Source: Roseobacter weihaiensis
Lineage (GTDB): Bacteria > Pseudomonadota > Alphaproteobacteria > Rhodobacterales > Rhodobacteraceae
Length of the DNA stretch: 64,000 bases
Assembly: GCF_020622345.1 (NCBI RefSeq)
Contig: NZ_JACNMO010000002.1
Span: 186,001 to 250,000 of the forward strand
Reading direction: 5' to 3'
Position numbers and translations under genes: made by a program. The stretch's first letter is position 1; each line of letters opens with the position of its first letter. Positions 9,285 through 22,048 of this stretch are shown here, one piece after another. The notes beneath the pieces were generated by a model that worked only from the letters and a program-made list of their open reading frames with translations, made no database searches and was not told the origin of the DNA.

Positions 9285-9327
9285 CCGCTGATCCGGCGGC
9301 CACGCTGACGCGTGACACGATTCCGGG

Positions 9328-9347
9328 GGCGGGCCTGACGGCCCGCC
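9328..9347. terminator. GC-rich hairpin between convergent lpxB and mnmA
   Basis: A perfect 8-bp stem (GGCGGGCC and GGCCCGCC) with a 4-base TGAC loop lies between the two convergent genes. No T-run follows on either strand, so it is not a classical intrinsic terminator, but its place fits a shared 3'-end structure. Confidence 0.45.
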
Positions 9348-9357
9348 AGCCCAAGCT

Positions 9358-10500
9358 TCACCCTTTGTGAATCCATCCGCCGCCAAAGATGCGGCTGCTG
9401 TCGGGGTCGTAGAAGACGCAGGCCTGGCCGGGAGAGACCCCTTCTTCGGGGGTGATGAGCTCGACGGTGGCCTCTGTGTCGCTGAGGGGCCGGATCACGG
9501 CGTCCGTGGGGGGGCGGGTGGAGCGGACCTTCACCGCCACCTCCCACGTCTCGCGGGAGCTCAAAGCGGCATCGCCCAGCCAGTTGATCTCGCGCACCGG
9601 GATCACCCGTTTGGCGAGCATGGATTTCGGGCCGACCACAACTTCGCGCCGTTCCGGGTCCAGCTTGACCACGTAGAGGGGATCTGCCAGCCCGCCGATG
9701 CCCAGGCCCCGCCGTTGGCCGATGGTGTAGTTTACCACGCCGTCATGAGTGCCCAAGACGCGCCCGTCCGCATGCACGATCTCTCCTGGCGCGGCGGCTT
9801 CGGGACGCAGTTTACGGATTACCGAGGCGTAATCGCCATTGGGCACAAAACAGATGTCCTGGCTGTCGGGTTTGTTGGCCACGCTGAGGTCATATTTCTC
9901 TGCCAGCGCCCGCGTGTCATCCTTGGAGGGCAGCGCCCCCAGCGGAAAACGCAGAAAATCGAGCTGCTCCACCGTGGTGGAAAACAGAAAATAGCTCTGA
10001 TCGCGGCTGGCATCGGCGGCGGCATGCAGCTCTGGCCCCTGCGCGCCCATCTTGCGTTGAATGTAGTGGCCCGTGGCCATGCAATCGGCCTCCAGGTCCT
10101 TGGCCGTTTCCAGCAGGTCCTTGAACTTCACCCGCTCATTGCAGCGAATGCAGGGCACCGGTGTGGCTCCGCCAAGGTAGCTGTCGGCAAATTCGTCAAT
10201 CACGGCATTCTTAAAAATGTTCTCATAATCCAGCACGTAATGCGGAAAGCCCATCTTTTCGGAAACGCGCCGTGCATCGTGGATATCGAGCCCTGCACAG
10301 CAGGCACCCTTCTTGGCCAATGCGGCCCCGTGATCGTAAAGCTGCAGGGTGACACCCACCACATCATAGCCCTCTTCGGACAGCATGGCTGCGACAACAG
10401 AGCTGTCCACACCCCCCGACATCGCCACAACCACGCGGGTTTGCGACGGCGGCTTGGTGAACCCCAGGGAATTCAGCGGCGGTGATTGATCGAGCGGCAT
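9358..10500 (-). CDS. mnmA: tRNA-specific 2-thiouridylase MnmA
   Basis: MnmA activates and thiolates uridine 34 of the wobble position in Glu, Gln and Lys tRNAs. The ATP-binding PP-loop [14 protein letters not shown] is near residue 27, followed by [15 protein letters not shown]. The catalytic Cys pair is in [14 protein letters not shown] and in [12 protein letters not shown]. The C-terminal domain ends with [11 protein letters not shown] chose the ATG at 10500, which gives 380 residues. An upstream in-frame ATG at 10554 would add 18 residues that look like leader DNA. It is divergent from sciP with about 95 bases between them. Confidence 0.95.
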   Translation of the reverse strand: MPLDQSPPLNSLGFTKPPSQTRVVVAMSGGVDSSVVAAMLSEEGYDVVGVTLQLYDHGAALAKKGACCAGLDIHDARRVSEKMGFPHYVLDYENIFKNAVIDEFADSYLGGATPVPCIRCNERVKFKDLLETAKDLEADCMATGHYIQRKMGAQGPELHAAADASRDQSYFLFSTTVEQLDFLRFPLGALPSKDDTRALAEKYDLSVANKPDSQDICFVPNGDYASVIRKLRPEAAAPGEIVHADGRVLGTHDGVVNYTIGQRRGLGIGGLADPLYVVKLDPERREVVVGPKSMLAKRVIPVREINWLGDAALSSRETWEVAVKVRSTRPPTDAVIRPLSDTEATVELITPEEGVSPGQACVFYDPDSSRIFGGGWIHKG

Positions 10501-10594
10501 CTTCAGGACTCCGGAACTTCTGAGCGAATATAGGAAAATCCTAATTACTCTCAAGAGGGCGCTTCATCGGTCTTTAAGGGCCTTTCGTCAAGGT

Positions 10595-10903
10595 ATGTCC
10601 GACGAGTTTAATATGGGTAAGAGTATGTATCTCAAGAAGGTGGATGGGCCGCGGTCAGTCACGCTTGCGGATGGGACGATCATGACACTGGCGGATTTGC
10701 CGCCGGCAGCGACACGGCGTTGGGTGGCGTCTCGAAAGGCGGCGGTCGTGCGGGGTGTGGCCTATGGTCTTATTTCGCAAAGTGATGCGCTGAAACGGTA
10801 TCAGATCAGTGAAGATGAATTTCAGGAGTGGGTGCGCGCTGTTTCTGAACATGGCGAAGATGCTTTGAAAGCAACAGCTTTACAAAAATATAGACAACCC
10901 TGA
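10595..10903 (+). CDS. sciP: CtrA inhibitor SciP (DUF1153)
   Basis: SciP is a small alphaproteobacterial protein that binds DNA or CtrA and blocks CtrA-dependent transcription. The 102-residue product has the family core: TLADLPPAATRRWVASRKAA at about residues 32-51, then a helix-turn-helix (ALKRYQISEDEFQEWVRAV) and the C-terminal tail ALQKYRQP. The ATG at 10595 may be followed by a shorter start at 10613. It lies 98 bases upstream of ctrA in the same direction, so the regulator and its inhibitor are adjacent, as in other Rhodobacterales. Confidence 0.9.
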   Translation: MSDEFNMGKSMYLKKVDGPRSVTLADGTIMTLADLPPAATRRWVASRKAAVVRGVAYGLISQSDALKRYQISEDEFQEWVRAVSEHGEDALKATALQKYRQP

Positions 10904-10930
10904 GTTGCTAATATAGTTTTTTATGTGACA

Positions 10931-10976
10931 GTAACGTGTGATTAACCTTTTTTGGTCACGGTTAATGCGAAGATAA
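10931..10976 (+). promoter_or_regulatory. Two near-consensus CtrA boxes upstream of ctrA
   Basis: The CtrA site is TTAA-N7-TTAA. Bases 10931-10945 read GTAA-N7-TTAA followed by C, and 10962-10976 read TTAA-N7-ATAA; each has one mismatch. The half sites also form a perfect 7-bp inverted repeat (ATTAACC at 10941-10947, GGTTAAT at 10960-10966). They lie 26-71 bases before the ctrA start and suggest autoregulation. Confidence 0.5.
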
Positions 10977-11001
10977 ATTATGCCCTGATGCGGAGAAGAT
11001 A

Positions 11002-11721
11002 ATGCGCGTACTACTTGTGGAAGACGACCCCACCACATCAAAAAGCGTCGAATTGATGCTTACTCATGCAAACCTGAACGTCTATGCGACGGACCTAGGG
11101 GAAGAGGGGATCGATCTGGCGAAGTTGTACGATTATGACCTGATCTTGCTGGACCTCGATTTGCCGGACATGAATGGTCATGAAGTGCTGCGACAGTTGC
11201 GGCTGTCGCGGATTGAGACGCCCATCCTCATCCTATCCGGTGCGGACGATACGGAAAACAAAATCAAGGGCTTCGGCTTTGGGGCAGATGACTATCTGAC
11301 CAAACCGTTCCACCGCGAAGAGCTGGTGGCCCGCATCCATGCGATCATCCGCCGCTCCAAGGGCCATTCGCAGTCGGTCATCGACACCGGCATGATTTCG
11401 GTGAACCTGGATGCCAAGACCGTCAGTGTCGACAATAAACCGGTCCACCTGACCGGCAAGGAATATCAGATGTTGGAGCTTTTGTCGCTGCGCAAGGGGA
11501 CAACGCTGACCAAGGAGATGTTTCTCAACCATCTCTACGGTGGCATGGATGAACCGGAACTCAAGATCATTGACGTCTTTATCTGCAAACTGCGCAAAAA
11601 GCTCAGCACGGCGACGGGCGGTGACAACTATATCGAAACGGTCTGGGGCAGGGGCTATGTGCTGCGGGATCCCGAACCCTCTCAGTTGGATGACGGCCAA
11701 AGACTCGCCGTCGGTGCCTGA
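11002..11721 (+). CDS. ctrA: Cell-cycle response regulator CtrA
   Basis: CtrA is the OmpR-family master regulator of the alphaproteobacterial cell cycle, motility and gene transfer agents. The 239-residue protein has an N-terminal receiver domain: acidic pocket VEDDP at 6-10, phosphorylated Asp51 in LLDLDLPD, and the conserved Lys in [10 protein letters not shown]. The C-terminal winged helix is in residues 125-225 ([34 protein letters not shown]). The C-terminus is VGA rather than the Ala-Ala that directs ClpXP proteolysis in Caulobacter. It follows sciP and has candidate CtrA boxes upstream. Confidence 0.96.
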   Translation: MRVLLVEDDPTTSKSVELMLTHANLNVYATDLGEEGIDLAKLYDYDLILLDLDLPDMNGHEVLRQLRLSRIETPILILSGADDTENKIKGFGFGADDYLTKPFHREELVARIHAIIRRSKGHSQSVIDTGMISVNLDAKTVSVDNKPVHLTGKEYQMLELLSLRKGTTLTKEMFLNHLYGGMDEPELKIIDVFICKLRKKLSTATGGDNYIETVWGRGYVLRDPEPSQLDDGQRLAVGA

Positions 11722-11745
11722 GCCCTGGACTTCCCCGGCGCCTGA

Positions 11746-16058
<4,313 letters not shown>

Positions 16059-16074
16059 CATTTTGTTCGCAGAT

Positions 16075-16089
16075 GTTCTTAAAAAGTTC
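16075..16089 (+). promoter_or_regulatory. LexA/SOS box, GTTC-N7-GTTC
   Basis: The bases 16075-16089 match the alphaproteobacterial LexA operator (GTTC, seven bases, GTTC) exactly. Another GTTC lies at 16065-16068. The box is 55 bases before the ATG of the small membrane peptide at 16145 and 19 bases before an alternative ATG at 16109. That is a normal operator position. No LexA gene is in the window. Confidence 0.6.
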
Positions 16090-16144
16090 TTTACAGAAGG
16101 TGAATTAAATGAGAACAAAGAGGCAACAAATATGGGAGACCCCG

Positions 16145-16273
16145 ATGACACTGCTCTTGCAAATCAAAATGATCGCGACACGGTCGCACGACACTTTGGT
16201 GCAGGACGCCCTTGGGGCATCTGCTTTAGTTGTCATGCTTGTTGTCGGGCTGCATCTGCCATCATTTATCTGA
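16145..16273 (+). CDS. Small membrane protein behind a LexA box, 42 residues
   Basis: I do not recognise a named family. I chose the ATG at 16145 because GGGAG lies six bases before it. An upstream ATG at 16109 with a weaker AAGG would give 54 residues by adding a polar leader. The product starts with a polar, slightly basic segment (LQIKMIATRSHDTLVQDA) and ends with one hydrophobic helix (LGASALVVMLVVGLHL), the design of a small inner-membrane peptide. It is preceded by a perfect LexA-type box and followed by a structured, terminated 3' region. Caulobacter SidA shows that short SOS-induced membrane peptides can block division; that parallel is inference. Confidence 0.55.
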   Translation: MTLLLQIKMIATRSHDTLVQDALGASALVVMLVVGLHLPSFI

Positions 16274-16284
16274 TTTCTGCCTGC

Positions 16285-16441
16285 GCTCTCATGCCGGTAT
16301 CGCCGCTGCACCCTCCCCAATTCGGTGCCTGGAGATGACCACTGCCTGTCTTGACCTCCGATAGAGGCGATTTGACCGGAACCCCACATGAGCGACGCAT
16401 CAACTGCGCCGCGGTCTAGCTTTAGTCCGCGGCGTTTTTTT
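16285..16441 (+). ncRNA. Candidate structured small RNA or 3' UTR
   Basis: Between the small peptide gene and the terminator the DNA can fold into a closed structure. ATCGCC (16299-16304) pairs with GGCGAT (16366-16371), extended by CCGG (16294-16297) with CCGG (16376-16379). Inside lies a hairpin GCACC/GGTGC (16308-16312 and 16324-16328) whose loop has CTCCCC, and a second CCTCC lies near 16355-16359. Exposed C-rich, anti-Shine-Dalgarno-like loops are a known trait of several alphaproteobacterial sRNAs. A strong intrinsic terminator closes it. It could be an independent sRNA or the 3' UTR of the peptide gene; I cannot assign an Rfam family. Confidence 0.4.
16407..16441 (+). terminator. Strong intrinsic terminator
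   Basis: A perfect 8-bp stem (CGCCGCGG at 16407-16414, CCGCGGCG at 16427-16434) with a 12-base loop is followed by seven T residues at 16435-16441. It ends forward transcription from the LexA-boxed unit. Its T-run touches the stop codon of the reverse-strand pseudogene. Confidence 0.88.
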
Positions 16442-17835
16442 AGTCAAAGCTGTAGGCGAGTCGCAATCCACCCCAGTGCCGCCCCTGAACGGCAATGGGG
16501 GCAGAGAGATCTTTCATCATCTTGAAGGCGTCTCCGCCCATGTCCCGGCGATACACCTGTAACAGGAACGGTTCGGTGTTGCGCCCGGCCTTGAGCCCCA
16601 CAGGGTCATCGAAAATGGGCCGATTTCGGCAGTTTGCCGTATTCCAGACCGGGTCATCCGAGGGCGGGTGCGAAAACTTCTTGTTATGCGTCGGCAAATA
16701 TCCATTCAGATCTACCGCGGCACAGAACAGGCCCCTTGGGTTAATGCCCAGGGCAGGTTCCTGAATAGGCGGCATGATATCGTCCATCAGCCGGGTGGAT
16801 TCGGTGATATATTGTTCGGGATCGGTGTTTGGGATTGGTCTGTAGGTACAATCAAAGAGCCGCGACAGGGACATGCGCCCCTTCTGAAGCGCCTGTTCCA
16901 TGCCGTCCGACACTTGCTGGGCCGGGCTGGGCAGCTCGAAGGAAGGACGCATCAGTGGAGCTCTCTCCCAGAAGGGCGGTGGATTGAACAATCGTCTCGG
17001 AGGTGTCGATCAGGTTCAGGATGCGCTCATGGGTTCGTTCAATGCCGGAAGACGTGCCTGTTATCGCATTCTCAATCTCTGACAGTGCGGGGGCAAAATC
17101 AGACATTTTGGTTTCCACCCGTTTAGTCTGTTCGGCAATGCGCTGCGCCTGCTTGTTGGCGGAGGTGATCGACCCTTTGATCCGTCCCAGAGCGGTATCC
17201 GTGCCGCCCGTGTTCTCCAGCACGTCAGAGGCCTGCTCTACCACGCCGGTGGCTTCCTTGCCCAACACCGAAATCCAATCGGTAAGCGTTTCGATGTTGT
17301 TCGAAATCCCAACGGCTGCATCGTGGGTCTGGCAGGACAACTTATTGATGGCCTCGGCCACAACCGCAAATCAGCGCCCGGCGTCGTCTGCGCGCGCGGC
17401 TTCGATCTTGGCGTTGATTGCCAGGGTCTTCACCTGCGTCGCGATGCTCGCAATCTGCTGGTTGTGGTTTTTTACCGCAACCAGCGTGTCGCCCACGGTT
17501 TCGGTCCGCGAGGAGATATCTTGCACCCATTGCGCCACGACGCGGGTTTTTTCGCTTGTGGTACGCACCAGTTCGGCTGAAGATTCCACATCTTTTACGG
17601 TGGCACCGGCATCTGCGGCCATGGATTGTACAGCGTGGCGCACATCGGCATTTTCAGTCGTGACATCGAACGCGCGCGTCTTGAGCACATTCAACCCGCC
17701 GGTTTGCGCCTTTGCATGTGGCTCAACCAGATCGATAAATCCGGCGATATCAACGATTTCATAGCCAAGTGTTGCCGCCGCAGCGGTCGGGCGACCAATA
17801 TGCTTTGTGACGGAAGGGCGTTCTGCATGCGACAT
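16440..17835 (-). pseudogene. Soluble methyl-accepting chemotaxis protein, broken by a stop and a frameshift
   Basis: The joined frames encode a cytosolic chemoreceptor of about 464 residues. A helical N-terminus leads to the signalling hairpin (IASIATQVKTLAINAKIEAARA, then FAVVAEAINKLS). A C-terminal sensory-type domain follows, with YRPIPNTDPEQ, DLNGYLPTHNKKFS, NTANCRNRPIF and YRRDMGG. Two lesions interrupt it. A TGA at 17371-17373 replaces the Gly of the invariant AGRGFAVVAE motif. A tandem GGAA duplication at 16938-16946 shifts the frame by four bases. Both flanks of each lesion stay close to the family, so inactivation looks recent. Total length and the ATG at 17835 match intact relatives. 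Confidence 0.85.
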
Positions 17836-17903
17836 AAGATCTCGGGAAACTACGCCCCGCAGTCATCACATCGCTTCCCTTAGAAAGGACTAATCTGACC
17901 GGT

Positions 17904-18356
17904 TCAGGCGCAATCGGACTGGAGCGCCTGTTCAACCGCTTCGCAGGTTGCCTCAAGGCACAGCAAGATCGATGCGTGACGGTTTCTGTAGTCCCGTGCA
18001 GGTGCCAGAACCTCGAAGCCGTCGAACGGGGCCGGTGGCACGGGGCCCGCCTCCTTCAGCATCGCCCGCAGCGCGTCTCTGGCGGCGATCAGCTCTTCGA
18101 TGCTTCGGCCAATGACGGCTGCTCCTGTCACGGCGGCGGCGGCCTGACCCAGCGCGCAGGCCTTCACGTCCTGCCCGAACGCTGAGACACGCCCGTCTGT
18201 CAACGTCACATCCACCGTGACTGCCGATCCGCACAAAGGAGAGCGCTTTTTAACCGTGGCCATCGGGTGGTCGAGACGGGTGTGATGCGGAATGTCCGAC
18301 GCAAGCGCCAGAATGCGGCCCGAATAGAGCTTTATCAGATCCGTATCAGCAGACAT
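17904..18356 (-). CDS. IscU/NifU-like iron-sulfur scaffold protein
   Basis: The 150-residue product resembles the scaffold on which Fe-S clusters are built. Three Cys regions are placed as in IscU-type proteins: Cys42 in PLCGSAVTVDV, a Cys in VKACALGQAAAAV near 67, and CLEATCEAV near the C-terminus. The stretch RDALRAMLKE is also typical. The gene is alone on its strand, next to hisI, and not in an isc or suf operon, so it may be a spare or specialised scaffold rather than the housekeeping one. The ATG at 18356 is supported by the family-like start. Confidence 0.8.
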   Translation of the reverse strand: MSADTDLIKLYSGRILALASDIPHHTRLDHPMATVKKRSPLCGSAVTVDVTLTDGRVSAFGQDVKACALGQAAAAVTGAAVIGRSIEELIAARDALRAMLKEAGPVPPAPFDGFEVLAPARDYRNRHASILLCLEATCEAVEQALQSDCA

Positions 18357-18436
18357 AAGCGGCTTTCTGGTTTCTATCCCTCATCTCTGCCCATACATAG
18401 GGGGTGCTGCGAAAGATGCAAAAAGGTTTTTCCGCC

Positions 18437-18823
18437 ATGACCAAGACAGGCGACAGTTCAGGGCGACTGTTTGATCCGCAAAGCCTGACGTTCAATGCAG
18501 CCGGCTTGCTGCCGGTGATTGCACAGGACGCGCAGACGCAGGAGGTGCTGATGCTGGCCTGGATGAACGCGGAGGCGGTGGGAAAGACGCTTGCCACGGG
18601 CCGCGTCACTTATTGGAGCCGGTCACGGCAGTCGTTCTGGATCAAGGGCGAGACCAGCGGTCATACCCAGCGCCTCGTCGAGATGCGCGTGGATTGTGAT
18701 CGGGACTGCCTGCTGGTGCTGGTCGAGCAGACCGGGCCTGCCTGCCATACCGGCAGGCGCAGTTGTTTCTATACCGGCATCCAAGACGGACGGGAAACGG
18801 TACTGACCGACCCTGTGGGTTAG
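18437..18823 (+). CDS. hisI: Phosphoribosyl-AMP cyclohydrolase HisI
   Basis: HisI opens the purine ring of phosphoribosyl-AMP in histidine synthesis and uses zinc and magnesium. The 128-residue product has the signatures [33 protein letters not shown] and the metal-binding [10 protein letters not shown] and [11 protein letters not shown] chose the ATG at 18437 because it gives the normal length; in-frame ATGs at 18404 and 18416 would lengthen it. It is a stand-alone hisI with no hisE fusion. Its TAG shares bases with the TAA of the convergent gluQ. Confidence 0.93.
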   Translation: MTKTGDSSGRLFDPQSLTFNAAGLLPVIAQDAQTQEVLMLAWMNAEAVGKTLATGRVTYWSRSRQSFWIKGETSGHTQRLVEMRVDCDRDCLLVLVEQTGPACHTGRRSCFYTGIQDGRETVLTDPVG

Positions 18824-19689
18824 TCCGCCAATCCCACCATGCGCCTGATATCCTGCGGTGTGAGGCCCTCGGCGCGGTATTTTGACAGCGCGCGGGCGTC
18901 GTCCCGTTTGGCAAGCCGTTTTCCCGCCTCATCCCGGATCAGCCTGTGATGGTGATAGACCGGGGTGGGCAGATCAAGCACCCGTTGCAGCACCACATGG
19001 ATCTTGGTGGCGTCAAAGAGGTCCCGCCCGCGCACCACATGGCTGATCCCCTGCGCGGCATCGTCGACCACCACGGACAGATGATATGACGTCCCCATGT
19101 CACGCCGCGCAAGGACCACATCGCCGACCTGATCCAGCAGCTCCTTGGGGGCGACGTGTACGCTCCGGGCTGTCCCATCGCCTTCTTCGGTAAAGGTGAG
19201 AGCAGAGCGGTTCGGACCAATGCGCCTGATCGCTTTTCCCATATCGAGGCGCAATGCGGGCGGGACAGCCGATATGGGCGGTTTGGGACGGTCCCGGCAA
19301 GTGCCCGGATAGACCACCCCGTCCGGGCCCATCTTTGGCGCGGCCCCTTCCTGCGGGGCATGGGCTGCTTCGGCGATGTCCCGACGGCTGCAATAACAGG
19401 GATAGAGCAGGCCAAGGCGCTGGAGACTTTGCAAAGTGGTTTGGTAACTTTGCAAACGGTGTGACTGGCGCATGACCGGCTCTGGCCAGGACAGGCCAAG
19501 CCACGTCAGATCATCGAAGATCTGCGCCTCCCATGGGGCCCGTGCCCGCGTGCGGTCAATGTCCTCGATCCGGAGCAGAAAGGCACCGGCATACCGCGCG
19601 GCCAGATCAGCTGCCAGCAAGGCGGAATAGGCATGCCCAAGGTGCAGTGGCCCGGTGGGAGATGGGGCAAATCTGGTTCTGAAAGTCAC
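18820..19689 (-). CDS. gluQ: Glutamyl-Q tRNA(Asp) synthetase GluQ
   Basis: GluQ loads glutamate onto the queuosine of tRNA(Asp). It is a truncated glutamyl-tRNA synthetase lacking the anticodon-binding domain, as the 289-residue length shows. The N-terminus has [18 protein letters not shown] with the HIGH-type signature HLGH. A zinc-binding CYCSRR follows near residue 97, and KRLAKRDDA near residue 265 takes the place of KMSKS. Four bases overlap with the downstream methyltransferase end and start, and the stop codon overlaps that of convergent hisI. Confidence 0.92.
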   Translation of the reverse strand: MTFRTRFAPSPTGPLHLGHAYSALLAADLAARYAGAFLLRIEDIDRTRARAPWEAQIFDDLTWLGLSWPEPVMRQSHRLQSYQTTLQSLQRLGLLYPCYCSRRDIAEAAHAPQEGAAPKMGPDGVVYPGTCRDRPKPPISAVPPALRLDMGKAIRRIGPNRSALTFTEEGDGTARSVHVAPKELLDQVGDVVLARRDMGTSYHLSVVVDDAAQGISHVVRGRDLFDATKIHVVLQRVLDLPTPVYHHHRLIRDEAGKRLAKRDDARALSKYRAEGLTPQDIRRMVGLAD

Positions 19690-20300
19690 AATTTTTCAAC
19701 GAGGTACACGGTGGCTTTCAAGTCGATTCCCGGCAGATGCGGGCCATGCTCCCGAAATAGAAGCCGCGCAGCACCGCAGTCCAGCCATTCGCAGAGTGCG
19801 GCCTCATAGATCGGGTCGTGCAAGGCATGGTCATTGAAGGAAAACACCATCTTTCCCCCGGCCCCCAAACCTTTCATCAAGAGATGAAAGATCGACGCCG
19901 GGGCCGCCCCTGCTCCGATGACGCCGATCGCAGAGATGGCTTGATACTCGCCGGGGCTGTGAGGCAACGGCGCCCCGGCCTCGATGTGCGTGAGGCTGCG
20001 GTAAATGCCCTTTTGCCGGGCCTGCGCCAGCATCTCGGCAGACAGATCAACCCCATCGATCGTCTCAAATCCCACGCGCTTCAGCGCCAGGCCGGACAGC
20101 CCGGTGCCACAGCCAAAATCGAGAAGCGGGGCTGTTTTGTCCGCCACGCGGTCCGCCAATGCAGCGGCACAGCGTCCAGGGGTGGCATAACCGTTCTCGG
20201 CCACTTCGGCCTCATAGCTGGCCGACCATTTATCGTAGAATTTCCGCGCAGAGGTGCCGTCGCGCGCGCTGTATACCTTGTCCAGAAATCTCTCTGCCAT
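19686..20300 (-). CDS. Class I SAM-dependent methyltransferase
   Basis: The 204-residue protein has a Rossmann methyltransferase fold with motif I LLDFGCGTGLSGLAL at about residues 60-74, DGVDLSAEMLAQAR for motif II, and HIEAGAPLP next. The N-terminus (FLDKVYSARDGTSARKFYDKW) resembles the methyltransferases often found beside small-molecule genes in Rhodobacterales. The substrate cannot be told from sequence. It is upstream of gluQ on the same strand with a four-base overlap, so they are probably translated together. The ATG at 20300 is the only good start. Confidence 0.8.
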   Translation of the reverse strand: MAERFLDKVYSARDGTSARKFYDKWSASYEAEVAENGYATPGRCAAALADRVADKTAPLLDFGCGTGLSGLALKRVGFETIDGVDLSAEMLAQARQKGIYRSLTHIEAGAPLPHSPGEYQAISAIGVIGAGAAPASIFHLLMKGLGAGGKMVFSFNDHALHDPIYEAALCEWLDCGAARLLFREHGPHLPGIDLKATVYLVEKL

Positions 20301-20339
20301 GCCAACAAACTAGGGCAGAACGGCGCCAACTGTCCAGTA

Positions 20340-21692
20340 TCAGGCGGGTTCCGGCAGCGCTTCGAGCCATCCGTGCCAGTCTGATTTCGCGCGATCCGTG
20401 TAAGCCTTGTACCGGTCTTTGCGGTTGCGTCGCCCGCCTTTCAGCCCCTCCACCGGGGGAAAGAGGCCAAAATTGATGTTCATCGGCTGAAAGGTCTTTG
20501 CCTCGGCCCCCCCGGAAATATGGGTGACAAGTGCGCCGGTCGCCGTGGTGGCAGGGGGTGTTGTCAGCGTGATCCCTTTGAGTTCCGCCGCCGCCAGCCG
20601 CCCCGCCAAAAGCCCCATGGCGGCAGATTCCACATAGCCCTCCACGCCGGTGATCTGGCCGGCAAAGCGGATGTTGGGGCGCGAGCGCAGGCGCATCTGC
20701 CCATCCAGCAGCGTGGGAGAATTCAGGAAGGTGTTGCGGTGTATCCCGCCAAGTCGCGCAAAGCTGGCATCTTTAAGCCCCGGAATCGTTTTGAAAACAG
20801 ATGTTTGTGCGCCGTACTTCATCTTGGTCTGAAAGCCGACGATATTGTAGAGCGTGCCAAGTTTATTGTCACGCCGCAGTTGCACGACGGCATGGGGCTT
20901 CACATCCGGTTGATGCGGGTTTGTCAGCCCGACTGGTTTCATCGGGCCAAAGCGCAGGGTTTCGCGGCCGCGTTCTGCCATCACCTCAATAGGCAGGCAT
21001 CCATCAAAATACCCGGCGGTTTCCCCTTCTTTGAACTCGGTCTTGTCTGCCGCGAGAAGTGCGTCGATGAAGGCCTCGTACTGCGCCTTGTCCATGGGGC
21101 AGTTGAGGTAGGCGGTGCGTTCTTCTTCGGTGTCGCCCTTGTCGTAGCGCGACTGCATCCAGGCGCGGCGCATGTCGATGCTGTCGAAATAGACAATGGG
21201 CGCAATCGCGTCGAAAAAGGCCAGCGCTTCGGCGCCCGTTTCCTTGGCGATGGCAGCGCTCAGCGCCGAAGATGTCAAAGGCCCCGTTGCGATGATCCAG
21301 GACCCTTCGGCGGGCAGTTCGGATATCTCGCCGTGGGAGATCGAGATGCGCGGATGGGCCAGCAGCGCCTCCGTCACCGATTGCGCAAAGGGGTCACGAT
21401 CCACCGCAAGGGCGCCGCCTGCGGGCAGCCGGTGTTTGTCGGCGGTGCGCATGATCAGCCCGTCTGCGGCGCGCATCTCCCAATGCAGCAGGCCGACGGC
21501 GTTTTGCACATCATCATCCGAGCGGAAGGAGTTGGAGCAGACCATCTCGCCCAGAAGGCCGGTCTGATGCGCAAAGGTGCCAACGCCAGGCCGCATCTCG
21601 TGCAGCACCACGTCCACGCCAAGCTCTGCCGCCTGCCATGCGGCTTCGGACCCGGCCATTCCGCCGCCCACGATATGAAGTTTTTCTGTCAT
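20340..21692 (-). CDS. trmFO: Folate-dependent tRNA (uracil-5-)-methyltransferase TrmFO
   Basis: TrmFO makes ribothymidine 54 in tRNA from methylenetetrahydrofolate and FADH2. The N-terminal FAD-binding motif [20 protein letters not shown] is followed by [13 protein letters not shown], carrying the conserved Cys. The middle has the family motifs [12 protein letters not shown] and [14 protein letters not shown], and [21 protein letters not shown] lies near the C-terminus. I chose the ATG at 21692, giving 450 residues. The open frame runs 62 codons further up, but that part is the reverse of the 6S-like region and is not protein-like. Confidence 0.93.
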   Translation of the reverse strand: MTEKLHIVGGGMAGSEAAWQAAELGVDVVLHEMRPGVGTFAHQTGLLGEMVCSNSFRSDDDVQNAVGLLHWEMRAADGLIMRTADKHRLPAGGALAVDRDPFAQSVTEALLAHPRISISHGEISELPAEGSWIIATGPLTSSALSAAIAKETGAEALAFFDAIAPIVYFDSIDMRRAWMQSRYDKGDTEEERTAYLNCPMDKAQYEAFIDALLAADKTEFKEGETAGYFDGCLPIEVMAERGRETLRFGPMKPVGLTNPHQPDVKPHAVVQLRRDNKLGTLYNIVGFQTKMKYGAQTSVFKTIPGLKDASFARLGGIHRNTFLNSPTLLDGQMRLRSRPNIRFAGQITGVEGYVESAAMGLLAGRLAAAELKGITLTTPPATTATGALVTHISGGAEAKTFQPMNINFGLFPPVEGLKGGRRNRKDRYKAYTDRAKSDWHGWLEALPEPA

Positions 21693-21742
21693 GGCGCGGG
21701 ATGTAAGCCACAGGGCCGGGCGACGCAACCGTCCGCGGGGTG

Positions 21743-21906
21743 TCAAAGAGTGGCGGTGCGGGGGAATGTCGCTTTTGGGGTCGCCCCTGTGGGCATGTCG
21801 GATCAGTGAGAAGCTGACCTGGAGGGACCTTCCACTCAGGAGGCGACCCAAACGCGCATGAACCTTGCGGCTCGTCACACCTCTGCCATGGTTCTGCCCA
21901 ATTTGA
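21743..21906 (+). ncRNA. ssrS: Probable 6S RNA
   Basis: The 356 bases between divergent trmFO and the thioesterase gene hold a long rod-like fold. An apical stem pairs 21774-21789 with 21837-21852 (GGTCGCC with GGCGACC, CCTG with CAGG, TTT with AAA). It is separated by a large two-sided bubble from a closing stem (TGGC/GCCA and GGTG/CACC at 21751-21758 and 21878-21888), extended by TCAAA/TTTGA. This is the architecture of 6S RNA, which binds RNA polymerase. Bubble segments such as GAATGTCGC and TGAACCTTG recall enterobacterial 6S. No covariance search was run, so it is probable only. Confidence 0.55.
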
Positions 21907-22048
21907 AAGGCGAGACTTCGAAACTGTTCGGTGCGCGAACGGAAACAATAAAAGTCTTTGTAATACTTTGTCGATCAACGCCGCGGTTGACCGCTTGCAA
22001 TGCGTGGGTTTTGCAACAAGGTAGGGCCAGGCCAACGATGGGGGACAT

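Noticed and set aside
17371-17373. TGA in the chemoreceptor read as selenocysteine
   Set aside because: The position is an invariant Gly in the family, no SECIS-like hairpin is evident, and a separate frameshift exists.
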